8,225 nt of DNA, from the NCBI GenBank assembly GCA_003497505.1, contig DNNV01000078.1:1-8225 (forward strand), read 5' to 3'. The notes under the pieces are model-generated. The model was not told the origin of the DNA and ran no database searches. It was given only the letters and a program-made list of their open reading frames with translations. This document shows, piece by piece, positions 1-7,183 of the stretch (its first letter is position 1; every line of letters begins with the position of its first letter). The position numbers were made by a program, and so were the translations under genes. This DNA is from Clostridiales bacterium (GTDB lineage: Bacteria > Bacillota > Clostridia > Tissierellales > Sedimentibacteraceae).

Positions 1-129
<129 letters not shown>

Positions 130-134
130 TCATT

Positions 135-1469
135 CTATTCACATACCAGATAATCGTTCGTAACATTTTTTATGTTAGCGCAAACTACCTGGTTTTTAAT
201 ATTAATATCACTTTTTAACAAAACTTTCAAGTAATTTGTTGTATAACCTTCAAAAATATTTTCGGAATCCTGCGTTTCAACCAATACTGACAGGGTTTTT
301 CCGACAAATTTCTCCATAAATTCATTTGCGACTGAATTTCCCAAATCAATTAACTGCTTGCTTCTCTGAGATTTTATGGATTCATCCACCTGATTATCCA
401 TTTCTGCAGCCTTGGTTCCTTCTCTCACAGAATATTTAAACACATGTATCCTCGAAAATTTAATCTCTTTTACAAATTTAAGGGTTTCGTTGAATTCTTT
501 TTCGTCCTCACCGGGAAAGCCAACAATTATGTCTGTTGTAATCCCTGCATCCGGCATGTACTTCCTGATTATCTCAACATTGCTTTTATATTCTTCACTG
601 GTGTACTTCCTGTTCATTCGCTTTAAGACGCTGTCACTTCCGCTTTGCAGAGAAAGATGGAAGTGGTCGCAGGTTTTTTTCAGACTGCTGTATCTTGAAA
701 TGAAGTCTTCGGTAATCAGCTTGGGCTCTAATGAACCCAGGCGCACTCTTTCAATGCCGTCAATTGTGTCAATATCCTCTATGAGCCTTATGAGAGCATC
801 TTTTTCCTGAACGTCCCTGCCATAGGATGAAATGTGAATTCCGTTGAGAACTACTTCCTTGTAGCCGTTTGCTGCAATTCTTCTCACTTCATCAACTATG
901 TCCTCATGCTTTCTGCTTCTTATGGGACCTCTAACATATGGTATTATGCAGTATGAGCAGAACTGGCTGCATCCATCCTGTATCTTAATGTTCGCTCTTG
1001 TTTTATCATGAACGGTGCTGATTTTAAGCTCCTCAAAATCCTCTTTGGAGTAAAAGTCCTCCACACCTTCATAATATGGCTCCAAACGGCTCAATTTCTC
1101 ATTTAAGAGCCTTCCGATGCTTGCCTTGTGCTTTGTACCTATTATTATATCCGCCTGTGTTTCGCTGCTTATTTTCTCTCTGTTAAGCTGAACGCTGCAT
1201 CCCACTGCAACAACAATGGCGTTTGGATTTATTCTCTTTGCTTTATTGATGAACTGTCTTGATTTTCTTTCGCTTTCCTTTGTTACAGCGCACGTATTTA
1301 TTATATATATATCACTTTCCTCTCCCGAGGGAAGAACACTGAATCCTTCTGATTCCAGCAGTTCTGTCATTGCTTCTGTTTCAAACTGATTTACCTTGCA
1401 TCCCAAAGTGGTAAATGATACTGTATATTTATCCTTGCGGTTTGTTTCTGAATGGTTCGTTTGATTCAT
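135..1469 (-). CDS. mtaB: MtaB: tRNA (N6-L-threonylcarbamoyladenosine(37)-C2)-methylthiotransferase
   Basis: This 444-residue radical-SAM enzyme adds a methylthio group to t6A at position 37 of tRNAs (giving ms2t6A, as in tRNA-Lys), which aids decoding in the cytoplasm. The N-terminal UPF0004 domain (about 16-110) carries the three cysteines expected to bind the auxiliary [4Fe-4S] cluster: C24 in TLGCKVNQFE, C60 in INTCAV and C91 in GCSV. The GCKVN form is the MtaB signature and separates it from MiaB (GCQMN). The radical-SAM core (about 155-375) has CSQFCSYC with C167, C171 and C174, then VVLNGIHISSYG and HLSLQSGSDSVLKRMNR. A TRAM-like RNA-binding domain occupies roughly 380-444. The length is normal for the family. 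The ATG at 1469 is the only plausible start before GCKVN, but its AGGAG lies 14 bases upstream, which is long. A promoter sits just upstream (1511-1539) and a HIT-family gene follows 26 bases downstream. No key residue is missing. Confidence 0.96.
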   Translation of the reverse strand: MNQTNHSETNRKDKYTVSFTTLGCKVNQFETEAMTELLESEGFSVLPSGEESDIYIINTCAVTKESERKSRQFINKAKRINPNAIVVAVGCSVQLNREKISSETQADIIIGTKHKASIGRLLNEKLSRLEPYYEGVEDFYSKEDFEELKISTVHDKTRANIKIQDGCSQFCSYCIIPYVRGPIRSRKHEDIVDEVRRIAANGYKEVVLNGIHISSYGRDVQEKDALIRLIEDIDTIDGIERVRLGSLEPKLITEDFISRYSSLKKTCDHFHLSLQSGSDSVLKRMNRKYTSEEYKSNVEIIRKYMPDAGITTDIIVGFPGEDEKEFNETLKFVKEIKFSRIHVFKYSVREGTKAAEMDNQVDESIKSQRSKQLIDLGNSVANEFMEKFVGKTLSVLVETQDSENIFEGYTTNYLKVLLKSDINIKNQVVCANIKNVTNDYLVCE

Positions 1470-1510
1470 TTGATTTATTAATTCTCCTGCCTGTTACAAA
1501 TTTTATTGAA

Positions 1511-1539
1511 ATAATATCATAAAAAATTATATTTATCAA
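1511..1539 (-). promoter_or_regulatory. sigma-A type promoter for mtaB (extended -10)
   Basis: Reading the minus strand, TTGATA (1539-1534) is separated by exactly 17 bases from TATTAT (1516-1511). A TG pair one base before the -10 gives an extended -10 element (TGA-TATTAT). Each hexamer differs from consensus at one position. Transcription would start near 1504, giving a leader of about 35 bases before the mtaB ATG. The -35 box begins only three bases after the yraN stop codon, so the promoter fills the 73-base gap between the two genes. It is predicted from sequence alone. Confidence 0.72.
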
Positions 1540-1542
1540 GCA

Positions 1543-1893
1543 TCAAGTCCGAAATGCATCTTCAATAAAATTAATTGTACCACTATCAGCAATAATTTCG
1601 ATTACATCAAACTGGCAAAACATATCATCTTGTTTTTTAAGTAAAAAATAGCACTTTGCGGCGCTGATGATTTTCCTTTGCTTTGAAGTGGTGACAAATT
1701 CCCGCGGATACCCGTAGGATACATTTTTTCGTCCCTTAACCTCTACAAAATGAATTCTGCCGTCCTTTAAAGCAATGATATCTATCTCACCAAATCTGCA
1801 TATGAAATTTTTATCTATGATGTCATATCCCATATCAAGCAGGTACTTTTCGGCAATTCGTTCATATTGAGAACCCTTGTTGTCGCTCATCAT
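1543..1893 (-). CDS. yraN: YraN family protein (UPF0102), restriction-endonuclease-like fold
   Basis: This is a 116-residue protein of the YraN/UPF0102 family (COG0792), which is predicted to be distantly related to Holliday junction resolvases. Its cellular function is not established. Family landmarks are all present: an N-terminal helix with E11 and E15 (YERIAEKYL), [10 protein letters not shown], then GEIDII with E36 and D38, FVEVKGR with E51 and K53, the FDVIEI strand at 95-100 and a closing NFIEDAF. D38 with E51-V-K53 matches the D...(D/E)xK layout of PD-(D/E)xK nucleases, so an active site is plausible. Length is typical. The start is a tandem ATGATG; the first ATG overlaps the upstream TGA as ATGA (1890-1893) and the second as TGATG. 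The purine-rich GAAGAG (1899-1894) lies flush against the first ATG, too close for normal use, which suggests translation is coupled to the upstream DUF853 gene. Substrate is unknown. Confidence 0.94.
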   Translation of the reverse strand: MMSDNKGSQYERIAEKYLLDMGYDIIDKNFICRFGEIDIIALKDGRIHFVEVKGRKNVSYGYPREFVTTSKQRKIISAAKCYFLLKKQDDMFCQFDVIEIIADSGTINFIEDAFRT

Positions 1894-3380
1894 CTCTTCA
1901 GAGAGCCCAGTATTCCTCTTATGAGAGACCTGCCTATTTCTCTTCCTATAGTATTCATTGCAGAGTTTGCCACTCTTTCTACAGGAGTTGTCCTTGAAGC
2001 CTTTTTGTTTCTGAGCTTTTCAAGCTCCTTCTGTTCTTTTTCGCGCCTCTTTGCTTCTTCGAACATTACTTTTTCTCTTTCAGCATCCTTCTGAGCATTT
2101 ATCTTTTGTTCATTCAGTACTTCGAAAGCTGATTCACGGTCTTCTGTCCTGTTGTACTTATAGTACAGCAAGGAGCCTTCGATAATTTGTCTTCTTAAAG
2201 TATCATCAACGGTTCCAAATTTGCTCTGAGGAGGAAGGATAAATGCACGTTCCACCACTGTTGGGCTTCCCTTTTCATCAAGGCAGGATATGAGGGCTTC
2301 CCCTGTTGCAAGCTCTGTTATGGCCTCCACCGTATTGAAGGAAGGATTTTGCCTGAATGTTTCCGCTGCTGCCGAAACCTTTTTCTTATCCGCAGGCGTA
2401 AATGCCCTCAATGCGTGCTGTATTCTGTTTCCAAGCTGTCCCAGTATGTCTGCCGGGATATCCGCGGGGCTTTGGGTAACAAAGTAAACACCAACACCCT
2501 TGGAACGGATAAGTCTGACAACCTGCTCTATTTTATTCAGCAATACCTTCGATGCATCATCAAACAGAAGGTGTGCTTCATCAAAGAAAAATACCATTTT
2601 CGGTTTTTCTGGGTCTCCGATTTCGGGAAGATTTTCAAACAGCTCGGAAAGCATCCACAAAAGGAAGGTTGAATAAAGAACAGGATTTAAAAATAGCTTT
2701 GCACTGTGAAGAACATTTATATATCCTCTTCCGTCATCTGCCATACGCATCCAGTCACGGAAATCAAGATTTGGTTCTCCGAAGAAATAATTTCCGCCCT
2801 GGTCCTCCAGAACCATCAGGCTTCTTAATATTGCTCCGATACTTTGAGAAGTTATGTTTCCATACTTCATCGTCAGTTCCTTCGCATTTTCGCCCACATG
2901 CTGTATCATTGCCCTCAGGTCCTTCAGATCAATCAGCAAAAGCTCTTTATCGTCTGCAACTCTGAATACTATGTTCAGTATTCCCGACTGCGTATCATTT
3001 AATCCAAGTATTCTGGACAACATAAGGGGGCCCATTTCAGAAATTGTCGTTCTTACGGGAAGACCTTCTTCCCCGAAAACATCCCAGAACTGCACAGGAA
3101 AGGATTTATATTCAAAGCCGTCTATTCCGAAGCGCTGTATTCTTTCCTGCATATTTTCATTGTCTGTACCTGGAGATGCAAGGCTTGCCAAATCTCCCTT
3201 TATATCTGCAAGAAACACAGGAACCCCCATCTGGCTGAAGGATTCTGCCAAAACCTTGAGAGTTACGGTCTTTCCCGTTCCTGTTGCACCTGCTACAAGA
3301 CCGTGCCTGTTAGCCATCCTTGGTTCCAGATATATGCGCTTATCACTTTTTCCAATCCAAATTTTATTATCAGTAAACAT
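1890..3380 (-). CDS. DUF853 (YjgR-like) HerA-family ATPase
   Basis: This 496-residue protein belongs to the HerA/FtsK group of P-loop ATPases, DUF853/YjgR type. Walker A is GATGTGKT at 31-38, preceded by [11 protein letters not shown] conserved block [13 protein letters not shown] spans about 56-68. Walker B is [12 protein letters not shown] with D267 and E268. VTQSPADIP at about 301-309 fits the sensor region, followed by [13 protein letters not shown], where conserved arginines could serve in trans within a ring. Residues about 422-470 are Glu/Lys/Arg-rich and likely form a coiled coil; the end carries the family-typical tail [15 protein letters not shown]. Length matches the family. HerA relatives form hexameric rings that move DNA, but the biochemical role of DUF853 proteins is not established; some resources label it helicase HerA-like. 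The ATG at 3380 has AGGAG five bases upstream and a strong promoter at 3419-3447. The stop overlaps the yraN start by four bases, so the two are a coupled pair. Confidence 0.93.
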   Translation of the reverse strand: MFTDNKIWIGKSDKRIYLEPRMANRHGLVAGATGTGKTVTLKVLAESFSQMGVPVFLADIKGDLASLASPGTDNENMQERIQRFGIDGFEYKSFPVQFWDVFGEEGLPVRTTISEMGPLMLSRILGLNDTQSGILNIVFRVADDKELLLIDLKDLRAMIQHVGENAKELTMKYGNITSQSIGAILRSLMVLEDQGGNYFFGEPNLDFRDWMRMADDGRGYINVLHSAKLFLNPVLYSTFLLWMLSELFENLPEIGDPEKPKMVFFFDEAHLLFDDASKVLLNKIEQVVRLIRSKGVGVYFVTQSPADIPADILGQLGNRIQHALRAFTPADKKKVSAAAETFRQNPSFNTVEAITELATGEALISCLDEKGSPTVVERAFILPPQSKFGTVDDTLRRQIIEGSLLYYKYNRTEDRESAFEVLNEQKINAQKDAEREKVMFEEAKRREKEQKELEKLRNKKASRTTPVERVANSAMNTIGREIGRSLIRGILGSLKR

Positions 3381-3418
3381 GTTCTCTCCTCTCAGTAATA
3401 AGAAAATAAATTCAATAT

Positions 3419-3447
3419 ATTATACCAGCTAAACAGGTGTTTTTCAA
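3419..3447 (-). promoter_or_regulatory. sigma-A type promoter for the DUF853-yraN unit (extended -10)
   Basis: On the minus strand TTGAAA (3447-3442) is followed after exactly 17 bases by a perfect TATAAT (3424-3419), with TGG just before it forming an extended -10 element. The predicted start point near 3412 leaves a leader of about 32 bases to the DUF853 ATG. The element fills the 71-base gap after the second permease gene, and the -35 begins five bases past that gene's stop codon. A short inverted repeat, AAACA-gg-TGTTT (3431-3442 on the plus strand), overlaps the spacer and the last base of the -35. It might be an operator half-site pair, but this is weak. Confidence 0.75.
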
Positions 3448-3451
3448 ATGA

Positions 3452-4405
3452 TTATCTGCTTCCTTTATCGTATGGAATTCCCTCGGCCCTGGGTGCCTGC
3501 GAGTTTCTGGACGAAAACGTCAGCACTATGAGTGTTGCAATATAAGGAATCATTTTATAAACTTCATTTGATATAGGAAGGCTTTTAAGTATAGGGATAC
3601 CTGAATATGCCGAAGCAAATGTCTTCATAATTCCAAAAAAGAAGGCTGCAAAGAAAATCTTGTTTGTTCTCCATTGACCGAATATGAGCACAGCCAGCGC
3701 AAGAAATCCGTATCCGGCAACTGTTGCATTGAAATTCGTACTCGTTGGAATTACAAACGTAAGCCCGCCTATACCGGCAAGGATTCCAGAAATGATAACT
3801 CCCGAATACCTTATGCGATATACGTTGATACCCACGGAATCTGCTGCCTGTGGATGCTCACCGCAGGAGCGCAGCCTCAGTCCGAAGCGTGTATGGTTTA
3901 TTACAATCCATGATAAAAGCGCTATAAACAGTCCGACATATGTGGTAATATAGCAGTTTCGGAAAAGTATCGGTCCCACGAATGGTATGTCTCCCAAAAA
4001 AGGAACCTTGCTTATATAAAATGTGTCCGAAAACTGTATCTGCTGAACACCCTGAACCATTCGTGCGGTGAATATTGCAAATGCAGGCGCAAACATATTT
4101 AATGCCGTTCCGCTTATAGTTTGATCCGCCCTGAGCCTTATTGCCGCAAATGCATGGAAAACTGAAAAAATACCTCCGGTAATTCCGGCTACCAGCAGGG
4201 ATAACAGCAGCAGCCCCTGACCGCTCATACTTTTCTGAAAAACATTTATAAATGCAATTCCGGCAAATGCTCCAACAACCATTATTCCTTCCAGTGCAAT
4301 GTTTACTATACCACTGCGTTCTGAAAACATACCGCCTAAAGCAACTATTAAAAGGGGAATTGCAAAATACATTGTCTGCTGTGCAATAAAATATAAAGTA
4401 TTCAT
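3452..4405 (-). CDS. nupQ: nucleoside-type ABC transporter permease (second permease, NupQ/YufQ-like)
   Basis: This 317-residue integral membrane protein is a BPD_transp_2-family permease, the usual length for the NupQ (NupC) subunit. It forms the channel with the upstream permease in the cytoplasmic membrane. Recognisable blocks are GGMFSERSGIVNIALEG at 24-40, ADQTISGTALNM at 93-104, and the cytoplasmic coupling loop from RFGLRLRSCGEHPQAADSVG (173-192), which contacts the ATPase. The rest is a series of hydrophobic segments of membrane-spanning length, ending in the polar tail RAEGIPYDKGSR. The ATG at 4405 overlaps the stop of the first permease as ATGA, and AAAGGAGG (4420-4413) lies seven bases upstream, a near-ideal ribosome binding site. 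It is the last gene of the transporter operon. Nucleoside specificity is inferred from the family and gene order; related systems carry other small solutes such as sugars. Confidence 0.93.
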   Translation of the reverse strand: MNTLYFIAQQTMYFAIPLLIVALGGMFSERSGIVNIALEGIMVVGAFAGIAFINVFQKSMSGQGLLLLSLLVAGITGGIFSVFHAFAAIRLRADQTISGTALNMFAPAFAIFTARMVQGVQQIQFSDTFYISKVPFLGDIPFVGPILFRNCYITTYVGLFIALLSWIVINHTRFGLRLRSCGEHPQAADSVGINVYRIRYSGVIISGILAGIGGLTFVIPTSTNFNATVAGYGFLALAVLIFGQWRTNKIFFAAFFFGIMKTFASAYSGIPILKSLPISNEVYKMIPYIATLIVLTFSSRNSQAPRAEGIPYDKGSR

Positions 4406-5571
4406 TGTGATTCCTCCTTTTCAGCATGCTCGTCATCTTCGTCCGCAATATTGTCCGTATTGTCCTTATTTTCTCGGGTCTCAGAACTTTCTTCAACCGG
4501 TGACGCCATAAAGGTATTTAAGAGCTGCTTAAACATCAATGCGAATGCTCCGCAATAAATTATGACGGCTATAATCATATCTATTACTTCAGGAACGAAA
4601 TTGTAGAGCTGAATATTGAATCCTCCCACCGTCAAATGAGCTATGAACAACCCAGCAAACAATATGCCCAATGGATGGGACATTCCCAGCAATGCCACCG
4701 AAATTCCGCTGAATCCCTCCGGAGCCAGCACATCTAATACCTGAAGATATTTTCCCGACCCTGAGAGATATAAAAGGCCTCCGCCAAGCCCTGACAATGC
4801 TCCTGCAATAACCATGGAAAAAACAATGCTTTTCTTTTCATTTATGCCTGCATACTTGCTTGCGCTTTTATTGCTGCCACATGCCTTAAGCTCATAGCCG
4901 AATGTGGTCTTATGCAAAACCACATAAATAATAATCACCGCTAATATTGCAATTATAATTCCTATATTTAGATTGCCCGTGTTGAAAAGCTTATCAAGAC
5001 CAGCCTTTGGAAGCACAGCACTTTTGGCCACAGGTTTTGTCTGATTTTTAAGCGCATCATACACTGTTTTTACTATTGTCATGTTTACGAGATACATTCC
5101 TATGTAGTTCATCATTATTGAGGTTATTACTTCGTTAACGTTGAAAAAAGCCTTGAGAAGGCCAGGTCCTGCACCCCACACGGCTCCTGCCGCCATAGCA
5201 CCTGTAAGAGCTGCTAACCAGTGAATTCCCGCAGGTATAAATGTCCACTTTACACCGATATAAATTGCAGCAAATGCTCCGCATGTGAACTGCCCCGAAG
5301 CCCCTATATTGAAAAGTCCCGTCTTGAACGCAAATCCTACGGATAAGCCGGTCATAATTATGGGTGTTGCAAAATATATCACCTGTCCTATTCCTCTGGC
5401 TCCTTCCGAAAAACCACCTGTGAGTATTGTCGCAAAGGCTGGAAGGGCATCCTTTGAATTGCTTATAAATAATATGATGAGTCCGAAAATAAGACCTGCA
5501 GCAATGGCCATCAATGATGAGATAAAGCTTATTGCTCCCTTATGCTCCTGCAAATTACGCCTTTTTTCCAT
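4402..5571 (-). CDS. nupP: nucleoside-type ABC transporter permease (first permease, NupP/YufP-like)
   Basis: This 389-residue membrane protein of the BPD_transp_2 family pairs with the downstream permease. An N-terminal hydrophobic segment lies at about 14-36. AFKTGLFNIGASGQFTCGAF (81-100) is the family hallmark block, and NVNEVITSIMMNYIG follows at about 144-158. The coupling loop FGYELKACGSNKSASKYAGI covers 224-243, and later hydrophobic segments run to about residue 350. The start chosen is the ATG at 5571: AGGGGTG (5584-5578) sits six bases upstream and the first residues, MEKRRNLQ, look like a normal cytoplasmic start. An in-frame GTG at 5616 would add 15 residues but lacks this support. 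The gene overlaps the ATPase gene by 17 bases and the next permease by four. An unusual feature is the C-terminal tail (residues 357-389), with 14 Asp/Glu in 33 residues. Nucleoside specificity is inferred from family and gene order. Confidence 0.93.
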   Translation of the reverse strand: MEKRRNLQEHKGAISFISSLMAIAAGLIFGLIILFISNSKDALPAFATILTGGFSEGARGIGQVIYFATPIIMTGLSVGFAFKTGLFNIGASGQFTCGAFAAIYIGVKWTFIPAGIHWLAALTGAMAAGAVWGAGPGLLKAFFNVNEVITSIMMNYIGMYLVNMTIVKTVYDALKNQTKPVAKSAVLPKAGLDKLFNTGNLNIGIIIAILAVIIIYVVLHKTTFGYELKACGSNKSASKYAGINEKKSIVFSMVIAGALSGLGGGLLYLSGSGKYLQVLDVLAPEGFSGISVALLGMSHPLGILFAGLFIAHLTVGGFNIQLYNFVPEVIDMIIAVIIYCGAFALMFKQLLNTFMASPVEESSETRENKDNTDNIADEDDEHAEKEESQ

Positions 5572-7093
5572 AGCTTTCACCCCTCTTTGATCCTGCCATA
5601 TAAAGTCCCAGCTCACTTACGGTTATTTCTTCAGGATTTAACTCTCCAACAATTTCACCTTCATATATTACTAATATCCTGTCGCTTACGTTCATAACCT
5701 CATCAAGCTCCAATGAAATCAGCAGCACGGCCTTTCCTTCATCCCTCTGCGCCATGAGCTGCTTGTGAATATATTCTGTTGCTCCAACATCAAGCCCTCT
5801 TGTAGGCTGGACGGCCAGTACTATTTCAGGATCTCTGTCAAGCTCCCTGGCAATTATCAGCTTCTGCTGATTGCCTCCGGACATGTTTCTTACTACTGAA
5901 TCTTCATCCTTCGGGCTCCGGATATCATATTGCTTGATAAGTTTTCTGGCATATTCCCTTACGGAATTAAATTTAATAAGTCCGAATTTCTGAAATCTCG
6001 GCTCATAATATGTCTGCATGACAGCATTTTGCTGAAGGTCAAAATCCAGAATAAGTCCATGCTTATGCCTGTCTTCAGGTATGTGTGCCATTCCGTAAAT
6101 ACATTTTCTCCTTATGGATTCTTTTGTTACATCCCTGCCGTTTAAAAATACTTTTCCTTCATTTATCGGTATAAGTCCTGTAATTCCATATACAAGCTCT
6201 GACTGCCCGTTGCCGTCAATACCTGCAATACACACGATCTCGCCTCTGTTAACGTCAAATGTCACATCATTGACCATGTTCTTCTTTGAGTTCCTGGCTT
6301 TTATAGTGAGATTCCTTACTTCTAAAACGGCTTCGCCGACATTGGTATCTGTTTTTTCTATATTAAAGCTTACCTTGCGCCCCACCATCATTTCCGACAT
6401 CTGTTCCTTTGTGGTGGTGCTCACATCTACCGTCCCTATGTGCCTTCCCTTTCTCAATACCGTGCAGCGGTCAGCTACTGCCTTTATCTCATTTAATTTA
6501 TGAGAAATAAAAATTATGGATTTGCCTTCTTTGACAAGCTCCTTCATAACCTTCATCAATTCTTCTATTTCCTGAGGCGTAAGCACGGCTGTGGGCTCAT
6601 CAAAAATAAGTATATCGTTATCACAATACAGCATCTTGAGTATTTCAACCCTTTGCTGCATACCCACCGTAATATCCGAGATATATGCATCGGGATCAAT
6701 TTTCAGCTTATATTTATTGCTGAGATCCATTACCTTTTTACGCGCGTCCTCTTTTCTTAAAATTCCTGCCTTTACCGTTTCTCTTCCCAATATGATACTT
6801 TCCAGTACCGTAAAATTATGCACCAATTTGAAGTGCTGATGAACCATGCCTATATCCAAATTGTTTGCATCATTTGGATTGCTGATTTGCTCGGTTTTTC
6901 CGTTTATTATTATTTCTCCCTTTTCTGCCTGGTACAAGCCGAAAAGCACGCTCATGAGGGTGGATTTTCCGGCTCCGTTTTCCCCCAGCAGCGCATGTAC
7001 CTCACCTTTTTTTACCTTGAAGGTAACATCATCAAGTGCTTTAAATTTTCCGAATATTTTAGTAATATGATTCATTTCTATAACATATTCCAT
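5555..7093 (-). CDS. nupO: nucleoside-type ABC transporter ATP-binding protein, two fused nucleotide-binding domains (NupO/YufO-like)
   Basis: This 512-residue cytoplasmic ATPase drives the importer and has two ABC domains in tandem, the usual form for Bmp/Nup and sugar (RbsA-like) systems. Domain 1 (about 1-235) is canonical: Walker A GENGAGKS at 37-44, Q-loop Q86, signature VGMQQR at 143-148, Walker B ILIFDEPT with D165 and E166, and H198 in ISHKL. Domain 2 (about 255-500) is degenerate in ATPase residues: its P-loop reads GIDGNGQSE (291-299) with Gln replacing the usual Lys, Walker B ends in VQPTRGLDVG, and the H-loop His is replaced in ISLELDE. Its signature MSGGNQQK (404-411) is intact. 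This asymmetry is family-typical, not a mutation. The ATG at 7093 has AGGTGG (7105-7100) six bases upstream. It follows the binding-protein gene by 90 bases containing a hairpin and overlaps the permease gene by 17 bases. Confidence 0.95.
   Translation of the reverse strand: MEYVIEMNHITKIFGKFKALDDVTFKVKKGEVHALLGENGAGKSTLMSVLFGLYQAEKGEIIINGKTEQISNPNDANNLDIGMVHQHFKLVHNFTVLESIILGRETVKAGILRKEDARKKVMDLSNKYKLKIDPDAYISDITVGMQQRVEILKMLYCDNDILIFDEPTAVLTPQEIEELMKVMKELVKEGKSIIFISHKLNEIKAVADRCTVLRKGRHIGTVDVSTTTKEQMSEMMVGRKVSFNIEKTDTNVGEAVLEVRNLTIKARNSKKNMVNDVTFDVNRGEIVCIAGIDGNGQSELVYGITGLIPINEGKVFLNGRDVTKESIRRKCIYGMAHIPEDRHKHGLILDFDLQQNAVMQTYYEPRFQKFGLIKFNSVREYARKLIKQYDIRSPKDEDSVVRNMSGGNQQKLIIARELDRDPEIVLAVQPTRGLDVGATEYIHKQLMAQRDEGKAVLLISLELDEVMNVSDRILVIYEGEIVGELNPEEITVSELGLYMAGSKRGESYGKKA
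5578..5584 (-). promoter_or_regulatory. ribosome binding site deciding the first permease start
   Basis: AGGGGTG on the minus strand lies six bases before the ATG at 5571. It lies inside the last codons of the ATPase gene. Its position supports the ATG at 5571 over the in-frame GTG at 5616, and it indicates that the permease is initiated within the end of the ATPase reading frame. Confidence 0.7.
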
Positions 7094-7124
7094 ACAGCAC
7101 CACCTAAGACTATAAGTTTATGAA

Positions 7125-7162
7125 TAAGGTTGCTTAAAAGACTACAGTCCAAAGCAACCTTA
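7125..7162 (-). other. intercistronic inverted repeat / mRNA hairpin between binding protein and ATPase genes
   Basis: A perfect 11-bp inverted repeat (TAAGGTTGCTT at 7125-7135 and its complement at 7152-7162) flanks a 16-base loop. The loop itself contains a small GAC/GTC inner stem (7140-7142 with 7147-7149). In the transcript the hairpin is followed by UUCAUAAACUU and not by a U-run, so it does not look like a standard Rho-independent terminator. By position it lies about 20 bases after the binding-protein stop and about 30 before the ATPase start. A role in stabilising the binding-protein mRNA or in partial attenuation, giving more binding protein than transporter, is an inference from similar ABC operons. 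Confidence 0.6.
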
Positions 7163-7183
7163 CAATATTAATTAATTATTTTA

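Noticed and set aside
412..810. Plus-strand open frame of 132 codons inside mtaB
   Set aside because: It is antisense to a complete, motif-rich mtaB. Its peptide is Ser/Leu-rich with no recognisable domain and it has no independent support.
2854..3432. Plus-strand open frame of 192 codons antisense to the DUF853 gene
   Set aside because: It lies opposite the Walker A half of a clearly real gene, shows no family features, and runs through the divergent promoter region. It is a shadow frame.
3431..3442. Short inverted repeat AAACA-gg-TGTTT as a terminator for the importer operon
   Set aside because: Arms of five bases with a two-base loop, AT-rich and without a T-run cannot form a stable terminator. 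It also lies inside a strong promoter spacer.
3858..4496. Minus-strand open frame of 212 codons overlapping both permease genes
   Set aside because: It is out of frame with two permeases that have clear family motifs and a proper ATGA junction. Its Cys/Arg/Tyr-rich composition is typical of a frame-shifted shadow.
5572..5616. GTG at 5616 as start of the first permease, adding 15 residues
   Set aside because: The extra residues (MSWDFIWQDQRGVKA) are only the ATPase C-terminus read in another frame. The ATG at 5571 has a good ribosome binding site six bases upstream and a normal N-terminus.
5606..6223. Second ATPase domain appearing inactivated (Gln for Walker A Lys, Gln for Walker B Glu, missing H-loop His)
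   Set aside because: The same degeneracy is characteristic of the second domain in Nup/RbsA-type double ATPases, so it is not evidence of decay or novelty.
7125..7162. Intercistronic hairpin read as a Rho-independent terminator ending the operon
   Set aside because: No U-run follows the stem in the transcript, and the ATPase and permease genes downstream clearly belong to the same importer. An mRNA-structure label is safer.
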